A model generated the notes under the pieces. The model ran no database searches, was not told the DNA's origin, and was given only the letters and a program-made list of their open reading frames with translations. This document shows positions 53,982 through 63,119 of a stretch of 64,000 nt of DNA, in pieces (within the stretch, counting starts at the first letter, position 1; each line of letters starts with the position of its first letter). The stretch comes from Robiginitomaculum_A sp036478535 (GTDB taxonomy: Bacteria; Pseudomonadota; Alphaproteobacteria; Caulobacterales; Maricaulaceae), in the NCBI GenBank assembly GCA_965224735.1, contig OZ245059.1, positions 1,984,001-2,048,000 of the forward strand, written 5' to 3'. A program made the position numbers and the translations under genes.

Positions 53982-55228
53982 AGTAGCATTGCCATGGGAT
54001 TTTCAAGATAGACTTTGAAAGCAGCCAGGAATTCAGCAGCCACCGCTCCGTCAATAGCTCGGTGGTCGCAGGAGAGGGTGCAATTCATAACTGTTGCGGT
54101 TACTATGCTGCCCTTTTGATTAACAACTGGGCGTTTTTCTCCAGCTCCGATAGCCAGAATAGCTGCTTGTGGCGGATTAATGATTGCTGAAAATTCGTTT
54201 ATACCAAACATGCCCAAGTTGGAAATTGAAAATGTCCCGCCAGTATAATCTTCTGGCATGAGAGTTCCAGCGCGGGCGCGGCTTGCCAAATCTTTCATAT
54301 CATTGGAAATCTGCCCCAGCCCTTTTGCACAAGCACTGCGGATTACAGGTGTAATCAAACCGCCATCAATGGCAACGGCGACAGCTATATCGGCACGTTC
54401 AAAATAGTATATTTCATCTCCCGCATATTGCACATTGGCAGCAGGTACTTGCCGCAGAGCAAGGCCAGCAGCACGGATGACGAAATCATTTACTGATAAT
54501 TTACCGCCTTGGCCAGCCAGCGTTTTATTCAAGAGTTTCCGTTGTTCCAACAAAATATCAATCTCGCAGTTAATGGTCAGGTAAAAATGGGGCACGGTTG
54601 TTTTGGATAATGTCAGACGGCTTGCAATTATTTTGCGCATGCTACTGAGTTTTTCTTGCGTAAAAGGAATATCGGTTTGCGGTATCTGTTCAGTGGGGGC
54701 TATTTGTTGGGGTGCAGGGAGGGGCGTGTTTACTGGAGCCGTTATGATTGCCTCTACATCACGTTTAATTATACGCCCCTGAGGCCCAGTTCCCGATATA
54801 TCAGCAATATTTACTCCCGCCTGCTTGGCAAAACGTTTTGCGAGGGGGGATGCCTTTAAGCGGTTGACCGTATTTGTGACTGGCGATGTTCTTGTGCTGG
54901 GTGTGGTTATTGTAGTTTTGGTGGAAGCAGGATTTCCAACCTGTGGAGGTTCTTTTACCACAACGTCCATATCAACAATATTTTCACCCTCTTCAGACAG
55001 CAGGGCAATGATTTGGCCAACTGGGATGTCTTCCGTTCCTGGATCAATTAATATTCTGGCTAGGGTACCTTCATCATTGCTTTCAAGTTCCATTGTTGCC
55101 TTGTCGGTTTCAATTTCAGCAATGATGTCGCCACGGGATATTTTGTCGCCTTCTTTGACCAGCCACTTGGCGAGTGTTCCTATCTCCATGGTCGGGGACA
55201 GAGCGGGCATAAAAATTTCAATAGACAT
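53978..55228 (-). CDS. Dihydrolipoamide acyltransferase (E2) of a 2-oxoacid dehydrogenase complex
   Basis: A 416-residue E2: one lipoyl domain (VEIETDKATMELESNDEGT with the lipoylated Lys), E1/E3-binding domain (ASPLAKRFAKQAGVNIADISGTGPQGRI), and catalytic core with the signature SCDHRAIDGAVAAEFL (His and Asp). It takes the acyl group formed by E1. Together with the fused E1 upstream it forms a dedicated complex; the E3 (lipoamide dehydrogenase) is not here and is probably supplied from elsewhere. It lies 21 bp after the aldehyde dehydrogenase. Confidence 0.94.
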   Translation of the reverse strand: MSIEIFMPALSPTMEIGTLAKWLVKEGDKISRGDIIAEIETDKATMELESNDEGTLARILIDPGTEDIPVGQIIALLSEEGENIVDMDVVVKEPPQVGNPASTKTTITTPSTRTSPVTNTVNRLKASPLAKRFAKQAGVNIADISGTGPQGRIIKRDVEAIITAPVNTPLPAPQQIAPTEQIPQTDIPFTQEKLSSMRKIIASRLTLSKTTVPHFYLTINCEIDILLEQRKLLNKTLAGQGGKLSVNDFVIRAAGLALRQVPAANVQYAGDEIYYFERADIAVAVAIDGGLITPVIRSACAKGLGQISNDMKDLASRARAGTLMPEDYTGGTFSISNLGMFGINEFSAIINPPQAAILAIGAGEKRPVVNQKGSIVTATVMNCTLSCDHRAIDGAVAAEFLAAFKVYLENPMAMLL

Positions 55229-55249
55229 GAATGTATTCCAACTTTTTTA

Positions 55250-56707
55250 TTATTTGTCCAGTCCACCCATGCAAAGATATTTTACTTCGAGATATTCATC
55301 TAGACCATATTTTGACCCTTCGCGGCCAATGCCTGATTCTTTGATGCCGCCAAAGGGTGCCAACTCGCTTGATATAATACCTTCATTAATGCCGATCATA
55401 CCATATTCAAGCTGTTCTGATACCCGCCAGATACGGCCGATGTCACGGGTATAGACATAGGCTGCGAGGCCGTATTCCGTATCATTGGCCATACGGATAA
55501 CTTCTCTCTCTCCTTTAAAACGGAACAGGGGAGCCATGGGGCCAAATGTTTCTTCTTTGGCGACCATCATATCTGTGGTGACACCTGTGAGGACTGCTGG
55601 TTCGAAAAAGGTTCCGCCCAGAGCATGACGTCTGCCGCCAGTAATCAATTCCGCGCCTTTGGAGACCGCATCGGCAATATGTTCTTCCACTTTCAACACG
55701 GCATCTTCATTAATCAACGGGCCTTGTTGTACTTCACCTTCCAGTCCATTACCGATGGCCATGGCCTCAACAGCGGCTTTCAGTTTGGCCGCAAAGACAT
55801 CATAAATATCATCTTCTACAAAAAGTCGATTGGCGCAGACACAAGTTTGCCCTGTATTGCGAAATTTTGATGCCATGGCGCCGGAAACAGCTTCATCTAT
55901 ATTTGCGTCATTAAAGACAATGAAAGGCGCATTGCCTCCTAATTCCATGGAGACTTTTTTCACAGTTGCTGCACATTGAGACAGAAGAATTTTGCCCACG
56001 GGGGTTGAGCCTGTAAAGGAGAGTTTACGGACAATGGGATTAGAAGTTAATTCACCGCCAATATTCCGTGCATCCCCTGTGACTACATTAAAAATACCCT
56101 TAGGAACACCAGCCCGTTCTGCAAGGACTGCAAGCGCTAATGCCGAATAGGGTGTCTCACTGGCGGGCTTGACAACTACGGGGCAACCAGCGGCTAAGGC
56201 TGGGGCGCATTTGCGAGTAATCATGGATGAAGGAAAATTCCACGGTGTTATGGCAGCGACGACGCCGATAGGCTGTTTGATAATCACAACCCGTCGGTCA
56301 TTATTGTTGGACGGAATAACATCACCATAGGCACGTTTTGCTTCTTCAGCGAACCATTCTACAAAGCCGGCTCCATAAGTTATCTCTCCACGGGATTCCT
56401 CTAATGGCTTGCCTTGTTCTGTGGTCATGATGACTGCCAAATCTTCATGGTGCTGAACAATCAAATCATACCAGTTACGTACAATTTGTGAGCGTTCCTT
56501 GGCGGTTCTATCGCGCCAGTCGACCCATGCGTCTTCAGCGCATTCAATGGCACGATGAGTTTCCAAAGCGCCCATTTTAGGAACACTGCCGATTTTAGTT
56601 TGTGTGGCGGGGTTGGTAACTGTGAAAACTTCACCATTTTCCGCATGACACCATTCACCATTGATGTAGCACTGTTGTCTGAATAAAAGGGGATCATTAA
56701 GTTTCAT
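55250..56707 (-). CDS. NAD(P)+-dependent succinate-semialdehyde-type aldehyde dehydrogenase
   Basis: A 485-residue ALDH: ITPWNFPSSMITRKCAPALAAGC, FTGSTPVGKIL, MELGGNAPFIVF (Glu), and catalytic Cys in NTGQTCVCANR, with C-terminal SELAPFGGIKESGIGREGSKYGLDEYLE. This last segment and the general pattern match GabD. It probably oxidises the (semi)aldehyde released by the aldolase or a side pathway to an acid. It follows the fused E1 by 16 bp and precedes E2. Confidence 0.93.
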   Translation of the reverse strand: MKLNDPLLFRQQCYINGEWCHAENGEVFTVTNPATQTKIGSVPKMGALETHRAIECAEDAWVDWRDRTAKERSQIVRNWYDLIVQHHEDLAVIMTTEQGKPLEESRGEITYGAGFVEWFAEEAKRAYGDVIPSNNNDRRVVIIKQPIGVVAAITPWNFPSSMITRKCAPALAAGCPVVVKPASETPYSALALAVLAERAGVPKGIFNVVTGDARNIGGELTSNPIVRKLSFTGSTPVGKILLSQCAATVKKVSMELGGNAPFIVFNDANIDEAVSGAMASKFRNTGQTCVCANRLFVEDDIYDVFAAKLKAAVEAMAIGNGLEGEVQQGPLINEDAVLKVEEHIADAVSKGAELITGGRRHALGGTFFEPAVLTGVTTDMMVAKEETFGPMAPLFRFKGEREVIRMANDTEYGLAAYVYTRDIGRIWRVSEQLEYGMIGINEGIISSELAPFGGIKESGIGREGSKYGLDEYLEVKYLCMGGLDK

Positions 56708-56723
56708 GATGTTTTCCTAGTTT

Positions 56724-58913
56724 TTAAATAATGGGTTTGATGCCAACGTCCTGCAGCATTTCAATGAATTTCGTTTCAATGTTTTTTCTTCCCGGAATAG
56801 AAGCCTGCTCTAAAACCTTGGAGACGCTATTAGATTCTTCACCGCCGACCACACGCTTGATGGGTTGATCCAGGTAATCAAAGAAGCGTTTCTGGATTTC
56901 ATCCACCAGCAGGGTGCCATAAGATGTGCCAATAGGACCCTGTTCAACAATAAGTACATTATTGGTTTTACGAATACTTTCCCCGATTGTGTCCCAGTCA
57001 AGGGAGGCTCGGTCAAGGGTGCGCAGATCAATAATTTCGGCATCAACGCCCAGGCTTTCTGCCACGTCGACAGACTTGTGAACCATGGTCAAATAGGTTA
57101 GAACGGTGAAAGAATTTCCAGGCCTGACAATACGGGCTTTGCCAAATGGAATGAAATAATCATAATCGTCGGTGGGCACCAAACCGCTCTGATTATATAA
57201 TCCCACATGCTCCAGAACCAAAACGGGGTCATTGCATCTTAGGGCTGTGTTCATCAGACCTATATAATCGAACGGTGTGCTGGGCGCAACAATACGCCAT
57301 CCCGCAGAGGTAGCATAAATTCCAGCTGGATCCATAGAATGCTGAGTACCATAGCCAGTACCCGTGGCTGTTTTTGAGCGCAAGACCACTGGCATAGGCA
57401 TTTTGCCGCCATACATAAAGCGCGCCTTGGCGATTTGATTGAATATTTGATCCGCTGCGACCCACATAAAGTCGGCATACATTATCTCAATAACAGGACG
57501 GTAACGCCCGTCCATCGCCACGCCGCCCGCAAGGCCGCAAAAGGCTTCTTCGGCAATGGGTGTTCCCAAGATACGATCCGGGAATTTTTCTACAAGGCCT
57601 TTAGTCGCGCCATTTGTGCCGCCTTTCATGTTATGAACATCTTCGCCAAGGGTAAAAATGCGGTCATCTTCCGTCATGCGCGCGTCCATAACCTTGGCAA
57701 TAACTGTGATTAATTTATGTGTTTCAAGTTTTCCATTATAGCTTTCCACTTCTTCGGTACGGACATCCTCCAATTCACTTAAGTCACCGCGAATACCATC
57801 CATGCGCGTTTCTGGATCTGGCCATAGGGTGGGAATAATCTGTTGGGTATTTTTGCCAGATGTTTCTGTAAGAACATTCACGGCTTTTTTCATCGCTGCT
57901 TGAGCGCGGGCGCGAAGAGTTGTCACATCTTTTTGGGTGACTAGTCCCAGCTCAAACATTTTACGTGCCACAAGCTCCAAAGGATCACGGGCATTCCATT
58001 TGGCCTCTTCCTCTTTACTGCGGTAGCCAAAGGCGCTACCAGGCAGTGCCCCCGCCTGATGGGTAAAGCGGTAGGTGTCGGCCTCAATTAAAACTGGGCC
58101 TTGCCCTTTTCGCATATATCTGAGAGCCTTATCCATGGCCAGCATGACGGCCAGAGGATCCATGCCATCCACGCGATATGCTGGCATACCAAACCCCGCT
58201 CCCCGGGCGGATAGGCGCGGCTCGCCCGTAGATTCTGTAACATTGGTAGAAACAGCATAGTGGTTGTTTTCAATGAAGAAACATAGCGGTAGTTTCCATG
58301 CTGCAGCCAAATTCATGGTTTCCAGCGTGGCTCCGATATTTGACGCTCCGTCACTGAAGAATGTGACCACAACCCCGTCCCCACCGGATTGCTTTTCTGC
58401 CCATGCAGCTCCAGATGCCAGTGGCACGCCACCGCCGACAATAGCGTTGGTGCCGATCATGCCTGCATCATGGTGAAACAGGTGCATAGAGCCCCCGCGA
58501 CCACCGCAAAAACCCTGTTTCAACCCCATGATTTCTGCCATAGTTTTTTGCAAAAGGGTATGGATATTATCGGGAAAATATTCACTGACTAGAAGGCCGT
58601 TCGGGGCATGAAAGTTTAGGGTTTTGGCTAAAAATTGATGATGTGCCCTGTGGGTGCCATTTACTTTATCGCGACCATCCAAAAGCGCCATGGCACCAAC
58701 CGCACCGCCCTCCTGCCCATTGCTGCAATGGGCAGGGCCATGGATAAGACCTTTTCCAGATAGTTGTAGCACTGTCTCTTCAAATGCTCGGATCAAATGC
58801 ATGTTAACCAGCATAGATTCCAGTTTTCTGGCATCTATGTTTTTCCAATCTTGTGCAGTGGCTTTTACTTCCTGCCATTTATGGGCATAATTCAATTCTG
58901 ATAATTTGGGCAT
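56724..58913 (-). CDS. Fused 2-oxoacid/acetoin dehydrogenase E1 alpha-beta
   Basis: A 729-residue fusion. The alpha part (1-330) has the TPP motif TFFSDGASNIGATLETMNLA...ENNHYAVST and LFHHDAGMIGTNAIVGGG; the beta part (about 390-729) has FTLGEDVHNMKGGTNGATKG, PIAEEAFCGLAGGVAMDGRY and GGKMPMPVVLRSKTATG. The alpha and beta chains are normally separate genes, though fusions occur in some bacteria. The enzyme decarboxylates a 2-oxoacid (or acetoin-like substrate) and passes the acyl group to the E2. It starts 30 bp after the Ldh-family gene's stop. Confidence 0.9.
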   Translation of the reverse strand: MPKLSELNYAHKWQEVKATAQDWKNIDARKLESMLVNMHLIRAFEETVLQLSGKGLIHGPAHCSNGQEGGAVGAMALLDGRDKVNGTHRAHHQFLAKTLNFHAPNGLLVSEYFPDNIHTLLQKTMAEIMGLKQGFCGGRGGSMHLFHHDAGMIGTNAIVGGGVPLASGAAWAEKQSGGDGVVVTFFSDGASNIGATLETMNLAAAWKLPLCFFIENNHYAVSTNVTESTGEPRLSARGAGFGMPAYRVDGMDPLAVMLAMDKALRYMRKGQGPVLIEADTYRFTHQAGALPGSAFGYRSKEEEAKWNARDPLELVARKMFELGLVTQKDVTTLRARAQAAMKKAVNVLTETSGKNTQQIIPTLWPDPETRMDGIRGDLSELEDVRTEEVESYNGKLETHKLITVIAKVMDARMTEDDRIFTLGEDVHNMKGGTNGATKGLVEKFPDRILGTPIAEEAFCGLAGGVAMDGRYRPVIEIMYADFMWVAADQIFNQIAKARFMYGGKMPMPVVLRSKTATGTGYGTQHSMDPAGIYATSAGWRIVAPSTPFDYIGLMNTALRCNDPVLVLEHVGLYNQSGLVPTDDYDYFIPFGKARIVRPGNSFTVLTYLTMVHKSVDVAESLGVDAEIIDLRTLDRASLDWDTIGESIRKTNNVLIVEQGPIGTSYGTLLVDEIQKRFFDYLDQPIKRVVGGEESNSVSKVLEQASIPGRKNIETKFIEMLQDVGIKPII

Positions 58914-58943
58914 TTTACTCTCGAACCGTTCAATTTATTTTTG

Positions 58944-60014
58944 TTATTTATTGATTTTTCTGAAATATTTTGAAATTGTAACATCAAGGCTTGTCGCGAC
59001 CTTTCCTAATTCTGCGATGGTCAAATCGTCTAACGGAACACCTTGTTTAAGTCTGATTTTCCGTGTTTTTTGACCTCTTTCACCAGGAAGTAGAACGTCC
59101 TCACCTTTTGTCACAGGGCGACATGATTTGGTCCAATCGATCAGGCGAGTGACATCCATACCAAACACATCACGGCCAGAACCCTTATCAGGATTGATAA
59201 TGATGGACAGCATGTTGTTCTCAACCTGAGGGGCGGTTGGGTTATCAGGATGACCAATATTCCCGCCACTGAATGCTCCAGCCAATATTTCAATCATAAA
59301 GGCCAAGCCAGATCCTTTCGGTCCAGCAATGGGCAGAACGGCGCCCTGCGGTTCCTCAAAGAAACCTTGGGGATCACAGGTGGATTTACCTTCTCCATCG
59401 AGAATATAACCCTCTGGTAAATCCTCCCCTTTGTTGGCAGCCACAAGAATTTTGCCATCTGGAATTTTGGCTGTCGACATATCCAAAATGACAGGCTCAC
59501 CCGATTTAACAGGGGACCCGATACAGATGGGGTTGGTGGAAAACCGCGCTTGATTGCCGCCATATGGAGCTACCCGTATGCCAAAGCCCGATGAATTTGC
59601 AAAATGAAGAGATAAGAGACCCTGTTTAGCCAACATTTCTGCCCAGGCGCCCAGTCGTCCCAAATGAGTGGTGTTGCGGATTGCAACAATACAAGAACCG
59701 CTCTCCTTTGCACGATCCGCCCCTAATATCATAGCGTCTTTTGCTGTTACTTGCCCATAACCAAGGCCGCCGTCAATGACCAAAATTGTCCCATTGTCCT
59801 TGATGACTTTTGGAACTCGGTTAGGGGTTATCCAACCTTTTCTAAGCCAGCTAATATAATGCGTTACTCGGATCACGCCATGAGAATCATGGCCGACCAA
59901 GTTGGCATCAAGCAAATGTTCCGCAACGATGTGAGCTTCCGCTTTAGAAGAACCGGCCGCCTTAAAAATATCAATGACATATTTCTCTAGTAAGGCGGGG
60001 TCATATTTCATCAT
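58944..60014 (-). CDS. Ldh-family (malate/L-lactate/2,3-diketogulonate-type) oxidoreductase
   Basis: A 356-residue NAD(P)-dependent enzyme of the MDH/LDH2 fold, with HIVAEHLLDANLVGHDSHGVIR, AKDAMILGADRAKES, NTTHLGRLGAWAEMLA and GFGIRVAPYGG. These enzymes interconvert 2-hydroxy- and 2-oxoacids. It is the first gene of the likely operon Ldh-E1-ALDH-E2, reading away from the GntR operator. It would supply a 2-oxoacid for the E1. Confidence 0.92.
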   Translation of the reverse strand: MMKYDPALLEKYVIDIFKAAGSSKAEAHIVAEHLLDANLVGHDSHGVIRVTHYISWLRKGWITPNRVPKVIKDNGTILVIDGGLGYGQVTAKDAMILGADRAKESGSCIVAIRNTTHLGRLGAWAEMLAKQGLLSLHFANSSGFGIRVAPYGGNQARFSTNPICIGSPVKSGEPVILDMSTAKIPDGKILVAANKGEDLPEGYILDGEGKSTCDPQGFFEEPQGAVLPIAGPKGSGLAFMIEILAGAFSGGNIGHPDNPTAPQVENNMLSIIINPDKGSGRDVFGMDVTRLIDWTKSCRPVTKGEDVLLPGERGQKTRKIRLKQGVPLDDLTIAELGKVATSLDVTISKYFRKINK

Positions 60015-60043
60015 CGCAAATATCCATATATTGACTTCATAAG

Positions 60044-60067
60044 ATTAATACTATTAATAGTATTAAT
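60044..60067. promoter_or_regulatory. Perfect 24-bp palindrome, candidate GntR operator
   Basis: The half-site ATTAATACTATT is followed by its exact inverse. It lies 30 bp upstream of the Ldh-family start at 60014 and about 105 bp before the GntR start, i.e. in the divergent promoter region, and recurs at 53134. An outer pair of TATTGAC/GTCAATAT flanks it. Confidence 0.8.
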
Positions 60068-60112
60068 AAATATTGTCAATATGAAAGGTAATTGGATAAG
60101 AGGGAAATACTG

Positions 60113-60136
60113 TTATATTTACTATTATATTTACTA
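60113..60136. repeat. 12-bp perfect tandem duplication in the GntR leader
   Basis: The unit TTATATTTACTA occurs twice in the leader, about 40 bp before the GntR start; it may alter promoter spacing. Confidence 0.85.
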
Positions 60137-60172
60137 GTATATAGATAAGATAATGATTTAGAAAGAAGAAAA

Positions 60173-60895
60173 ATGACAATTAAGAACGGTAAAAACCTAA
60201 CCCAATCTATAGTGGATAATCTTGGCCTTTCCATAGTCAAGGGCGAATATGATGGCCTGAATTTTCCGACAGAGGCGGCGCTGGTAGTTAAATATTCTGC
60301 CAGCCGTAATATCATAAGGGAAGCTGTAAAAATTTTGTCAGAAAAAGGATTGCTATTGTCACGTCCTAAAAGAGGCACAAGTATCAGGTTGGAAAAAGAC
60401 TGGAACATACTTGATACAGATATTTTAAACTGGTTCTTAGAGCGTAAAATGTCTCTGCCACTATTGAGAGAGTTTTTCCAGGTCCGTATGCAGATTGAGC
60501 CTGCGGCAGCTGCACTAGCGGCTTCTGTTTCTGGTCCGGATGAGATTGAGAAAATTAGTAAGGCTATGGAGTGTATGGCGGCGGCTGAAGTAGGCGATAG
60601 CAATGCGCTAGATGCGGATATTGCGTTTCATATCGCTTTGTTGGAAGCCAGTGGCAATCGATTTTACATGAAACTTTCGAGCCTCACCGAAACCGCTTTA
60701 AGATTTAGCATTCGGATTACCAATAAGCACAAAAATGTCGATGTCCATTTAAAGTCGCATCGAGACATTCTCGATGCCATTAAAATGGGTGATGCGGAAA
60801 AAGCCCACGAAAAAACAAAAGCCCTACTCCTGACTGTTGGAAATATAATTGATGTTAGGGAAAAAGAAGAAGTTAATAGGCTGTCAGGATGCTGA
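60173..60895 (+). CDS. GntR/FadR-family (FCD) transcriptional regulator
   Basis: A 240-residue regulator: N-terminal winged helix (VKGEYDGLNFPTEAALVVKY, ASRNIIREAVKILSEKGLLLSRPKRGTSI) and C-terminal FCD ligand-binding domain with metal-site residues in DADIAFHIALLEASGN and LKSHRDILDAI. FCD regulators bind small carboxylic acids, so an intermediate of the pathway is the likely effector. It is divergent from Ldh-E1-ALDH-E2, with the perfect palindrome between. Confidence 0.94.
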   Translation: MTIKNGKNLTQSIVDNLGLSIVKGEYDGLNFPTEAALVVKYSASRNIIREAVKILSEKGLLLSRPKRGTSIRLEKDWNILDTDILNWFLERKMSLPLLREFFQVRMQIEPAAAALAASVSGPDEIEKISKAMECMAAAEVGDSNALDADIAFHIALLEASGNRFYMKLSSLTETALRFSIRITNKHKNVDVHLKSHRDILDAIKMGDAEKAHEKTKALLLTVGNIIDVREKEEVNRLSGC

Positions 60896-61006
60896 ATGTA
60901 ATTGGAATGTAGATAAGACCCACTGGCTCTTACCAGGGGCTGCAAGTGACATTTCTTGGTAAATCTGTGGTGAGTGCCTGTTCGAAGTACCTTTGCGGTG
61001 CATCAA
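60896..61006. other. Short unexplained region after the GntR gene
   Basis: About 110 bp between the regulator and the IS3 remnant. The reverse strand holds a frame (MHRKGTSNRHSPQ...LAAPGKSQWV) that I do not recognise. Confidence 0.3.
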
Positions 61007-61255
61007 TGATGTGCCCCTAGCTTTGTAAACACCTTGTACTTCATTTTGCTGCCATCTCAAACTGAGCGGGTGACAACATCCCGTTGTTACCATGTTTTCG
61101 CCGCGAGTTGTAAAACATTTCGATATAATCGAACACGTCTTGCCGTGCGTGCTGGCGCATTTTGTAGGTTTTGCGCCTGATCCGCTCGGTTTTTAGCAAG
61201 TGGAAAAAACTTTCTGCAACGGCATTATCATAACAATTCCCGCGCCGGCTCATGC
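61007..61255 (-). pseudogene. IS3-family remnant: left end and 3' end of orfB
   Basis: Matches 4461-4708, including the terminal repeat TGATGTGCCCCTAG. It encodes NCYDNAVAESFFHLLKTERI and MFYNSRRKHGNNGMLSPAQF on the minus strand. The copy is cut at 61256 by the IS5-type end, in the orfB codons for MSRRG. Confidence 0.88.
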
Positions 61256-61388
61256 TAGGGTCAGGATCTATTAATTTTAAAGATTTCCATTTAGCTAAGT
61301 TTGTGATTCATTGATGGCTAAAGGAGTCTTCATCATGAATGATTTGTTTTATCTCTCACCGTCCCAGTTGGCACGTATTAAACCTTAC
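61256..61388 (+). mobile_element. IS5-type 5' end, cut by a second IS3-type element
   Basis: TAGGGTCAGGATCTATTAAT corresponds to 51681 on, including the start of its transposase (MNDLFYLSPSQLARIKPY). It is interrupted at 61388 by the IS at 61389-62365; the reading resumes briefly as TTC after that element but the rest is absent. Confidence 0.82.
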
Positions 61389-62365
61389 TGAGGTACTCCC
61401 CAATAATCGGACAGTTTTTGTTGTGATTTAAGCTACACTTTTGTCTGACCAGTCATGGTTGTTTTCGTTTCTGTTTTCCCAGTAAGCCACATATGGCGTT
61501 TGTCCGCAATGGGCTTTGTGGGGTCTTTGGGTATTGTAGAAGTTTATCCATTTTCCAATCCCGGCTTTGGCTTCACGTCCGCCGCTCCAAGCATGTAGAT
61601 ATACACACTCATATTTTAGAGAGCGCCATAACCGTTCAATAAAGATATTATACCCAAAGGGCAGGCTCTCGAGGAAACGACCTTTGCCATCCATGGATAT
61701 TTTGATGCCAGCAGACTTAAGCGTTTCAATTCATTGCCATGATGTGAACTGGCTGCCTTGGTCGGTGTTAAATATTTTGGGTGGGCCAAAGCGGGCAATG
61801 GCCTCATTAAGTGCATCAACACAAAACTCTGCATCCATGGTGTTGGACAGTCGCCACGACAGAACTTTGCGGGTCGCCCAGCCCATGATTACTACCAGAT
61901 ATAGGAAGCCTTTGTGCATCGGGATATAAGTAATATCAGCGCACCAAACATGGTTGTCCCAGGGCGCAAGCTTTTTTGACAAAAAATCACGCTCCACCGT
62001 TAACTCACCAATCTTGGCGTGCAAGTCTCTAATCTTGTTCGGATCCACGCTCGGTATACTTGCTTTGCCCCGTGTAAAGACTTCAGGGGCACCATCCAAC
62101 AGCGCTTTCTTCCATTGATGGATTTGGGTTGGATGGACGCCGTAACGGCTTGCCAATTCCGATACTGTCTGCTCGCCTTTGATGGCTTCAAGCGCAACAC
62201 GGGCTTTGAAAGCAGGTTTATACCGCAAGGGTAGGCTGCGCACTGGTTCTTACGTTTCGACATTCTGATTTCCTCTATAGTCGAAGACCAATTAAATCAG
62301 TGCGAAGCCTCCTTTAGGGAAAATAGTAACTTAAGTCACTGTCCAATTATTGGGGAGTACCTCAC
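61389..62365 (-). mobile_element. IS3-family element with internal deletion
   Basis: Bounded by the inverted repeat TGAGGTACTCCCCAATAAT (left) and its complement at the right, flanked by TAC at 61386-61388 and 62366-62368 (one extra C at the right). Only about 975 bp, shorter than the usual 1.2-1.3 kb because of a deletion between orfA and orfB. Confidence 0.82.
61428..62243 (-). pseudogene. IS3-family orfA fused to orfB by an in-frame deletion, with a stop
   Basis: OrfA (FKARVALEAIKGEQTVSELA...ERDFLSKKLA) joins directly to the orfB core (HVWCADITYIPMHKGFLYLV, FNTDQGSQFTSWQ), losing about 100 residues of the orfB N-terminus. A TGA follows SWQ (about 61731), at a position where Trp is likely; the frame continues as IETLKSAGIKISMDGKGRF and FIERLWRSLKYECVYL. 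Thus broken twice. Confidence 0.82.
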
Positions 62366-62450
62366 TACTTCAAGGCAGCTGGATATGCGTACGACTAAAC
62401 AGGGAACGCTCTAGCAGGCAATTAAAGCCTGAGTAAAACAAAGCAAAAAG

Positions 62451-62527
<77 letters not shown>

Positions 62528-62621
62528 ACAATGGAGTATGTTTTCTAACGAACAAATTCAAATACGCAAGCCTCTGATTGTATTTCCTGCGTATTATTTT
62601 GCTCAAAGCAGTATTTACGGT

Positions 62622-63098
62622 TTATTTACCGTCGAAAAATTCATGATTAATCGTGTCACCTGGTTTTATTCTGAGCAAATTGGTCTGCCCGCCTGCAAGC
62701 TCTAATACGGCAGCAACAGGCGCTTCCGAAGTTATGCTTCGTAATGAATAGGGCTTGGCTGAATGTTCAATTTTCATAATACTGCCATCTCTGCGTACAA
62801 AAACCACATCGAGAAACACAACGGTATTTTTCATCCATATGCTTAGAACAAGATCGTCGTCATATTCAAAGAGCATACCTTCATTAGGTGCAATAACATC
62901 ACGGAACATAAGACCGCGCTGTTGCTCTTCAAATGTATCGGCGATTTCCACAGAAAAATTGTGAACTTTATCGCCAGAGGTGATTGTTAACTGCTCACGC
63001 GGGCCTAAGTCTAACGCCGCTGGCACTTCTGTAGCTTTTGTGATACTCGCACACGAAATACTGAGAACAAAACTTAATGCTAAAAATATATTTTTCAT
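62622..63098 (-). CDS. DUF192 secreted protein
   Basis: 158 residues, started at ATG 63098 because a signal peptide begins there (MKNIFLALSFVLSISCASI). The DUF192 fold is clear: FSVEIADTFEEQQRGLMFRD, MLFEYDDDLVLSIWMKNTV, LDVVFVRRDGSIMKIEHS and AAVLELAGGQTNLLRIKPGD. Function of this exported family is unknown. Independent gene. Confidence 0.88.
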   Translation of the reverse strand: MKNIFLALSFVLSISCASITKATEVPAALDLGPREQLTITSGDKVHNFSVEIADTFEEQQRGLMFRDVIAPNEGMLFEYDDDLVLSIWMKNTVVFLDVVFVRRDGSIMKIEHSAKPYSLRSITSEAPVAAVLELAGGQTNLLRIKPGDTINHEFFDGK

Positions 63099-63119
63099 GA
63101 CATGCTCATAACCCAACAC

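Noticed and set aside
18536..62243. TGA (or TAG) might be read as Trp in this organism
   Set aside because: Several dead genes show Trp-to-stop changes, but intact genes such as sfsA and the lipoprotein at 11459 end with TGA, and intact proteins use TGG for Trp. The changes are better explained as pseudogene mutations.
61256..62365. A complete IS5-type element on the right side of the cluster
   Set aside because: Only the first ~130 bp are present; no 3' end or catalytic domain follows after the nested IS.
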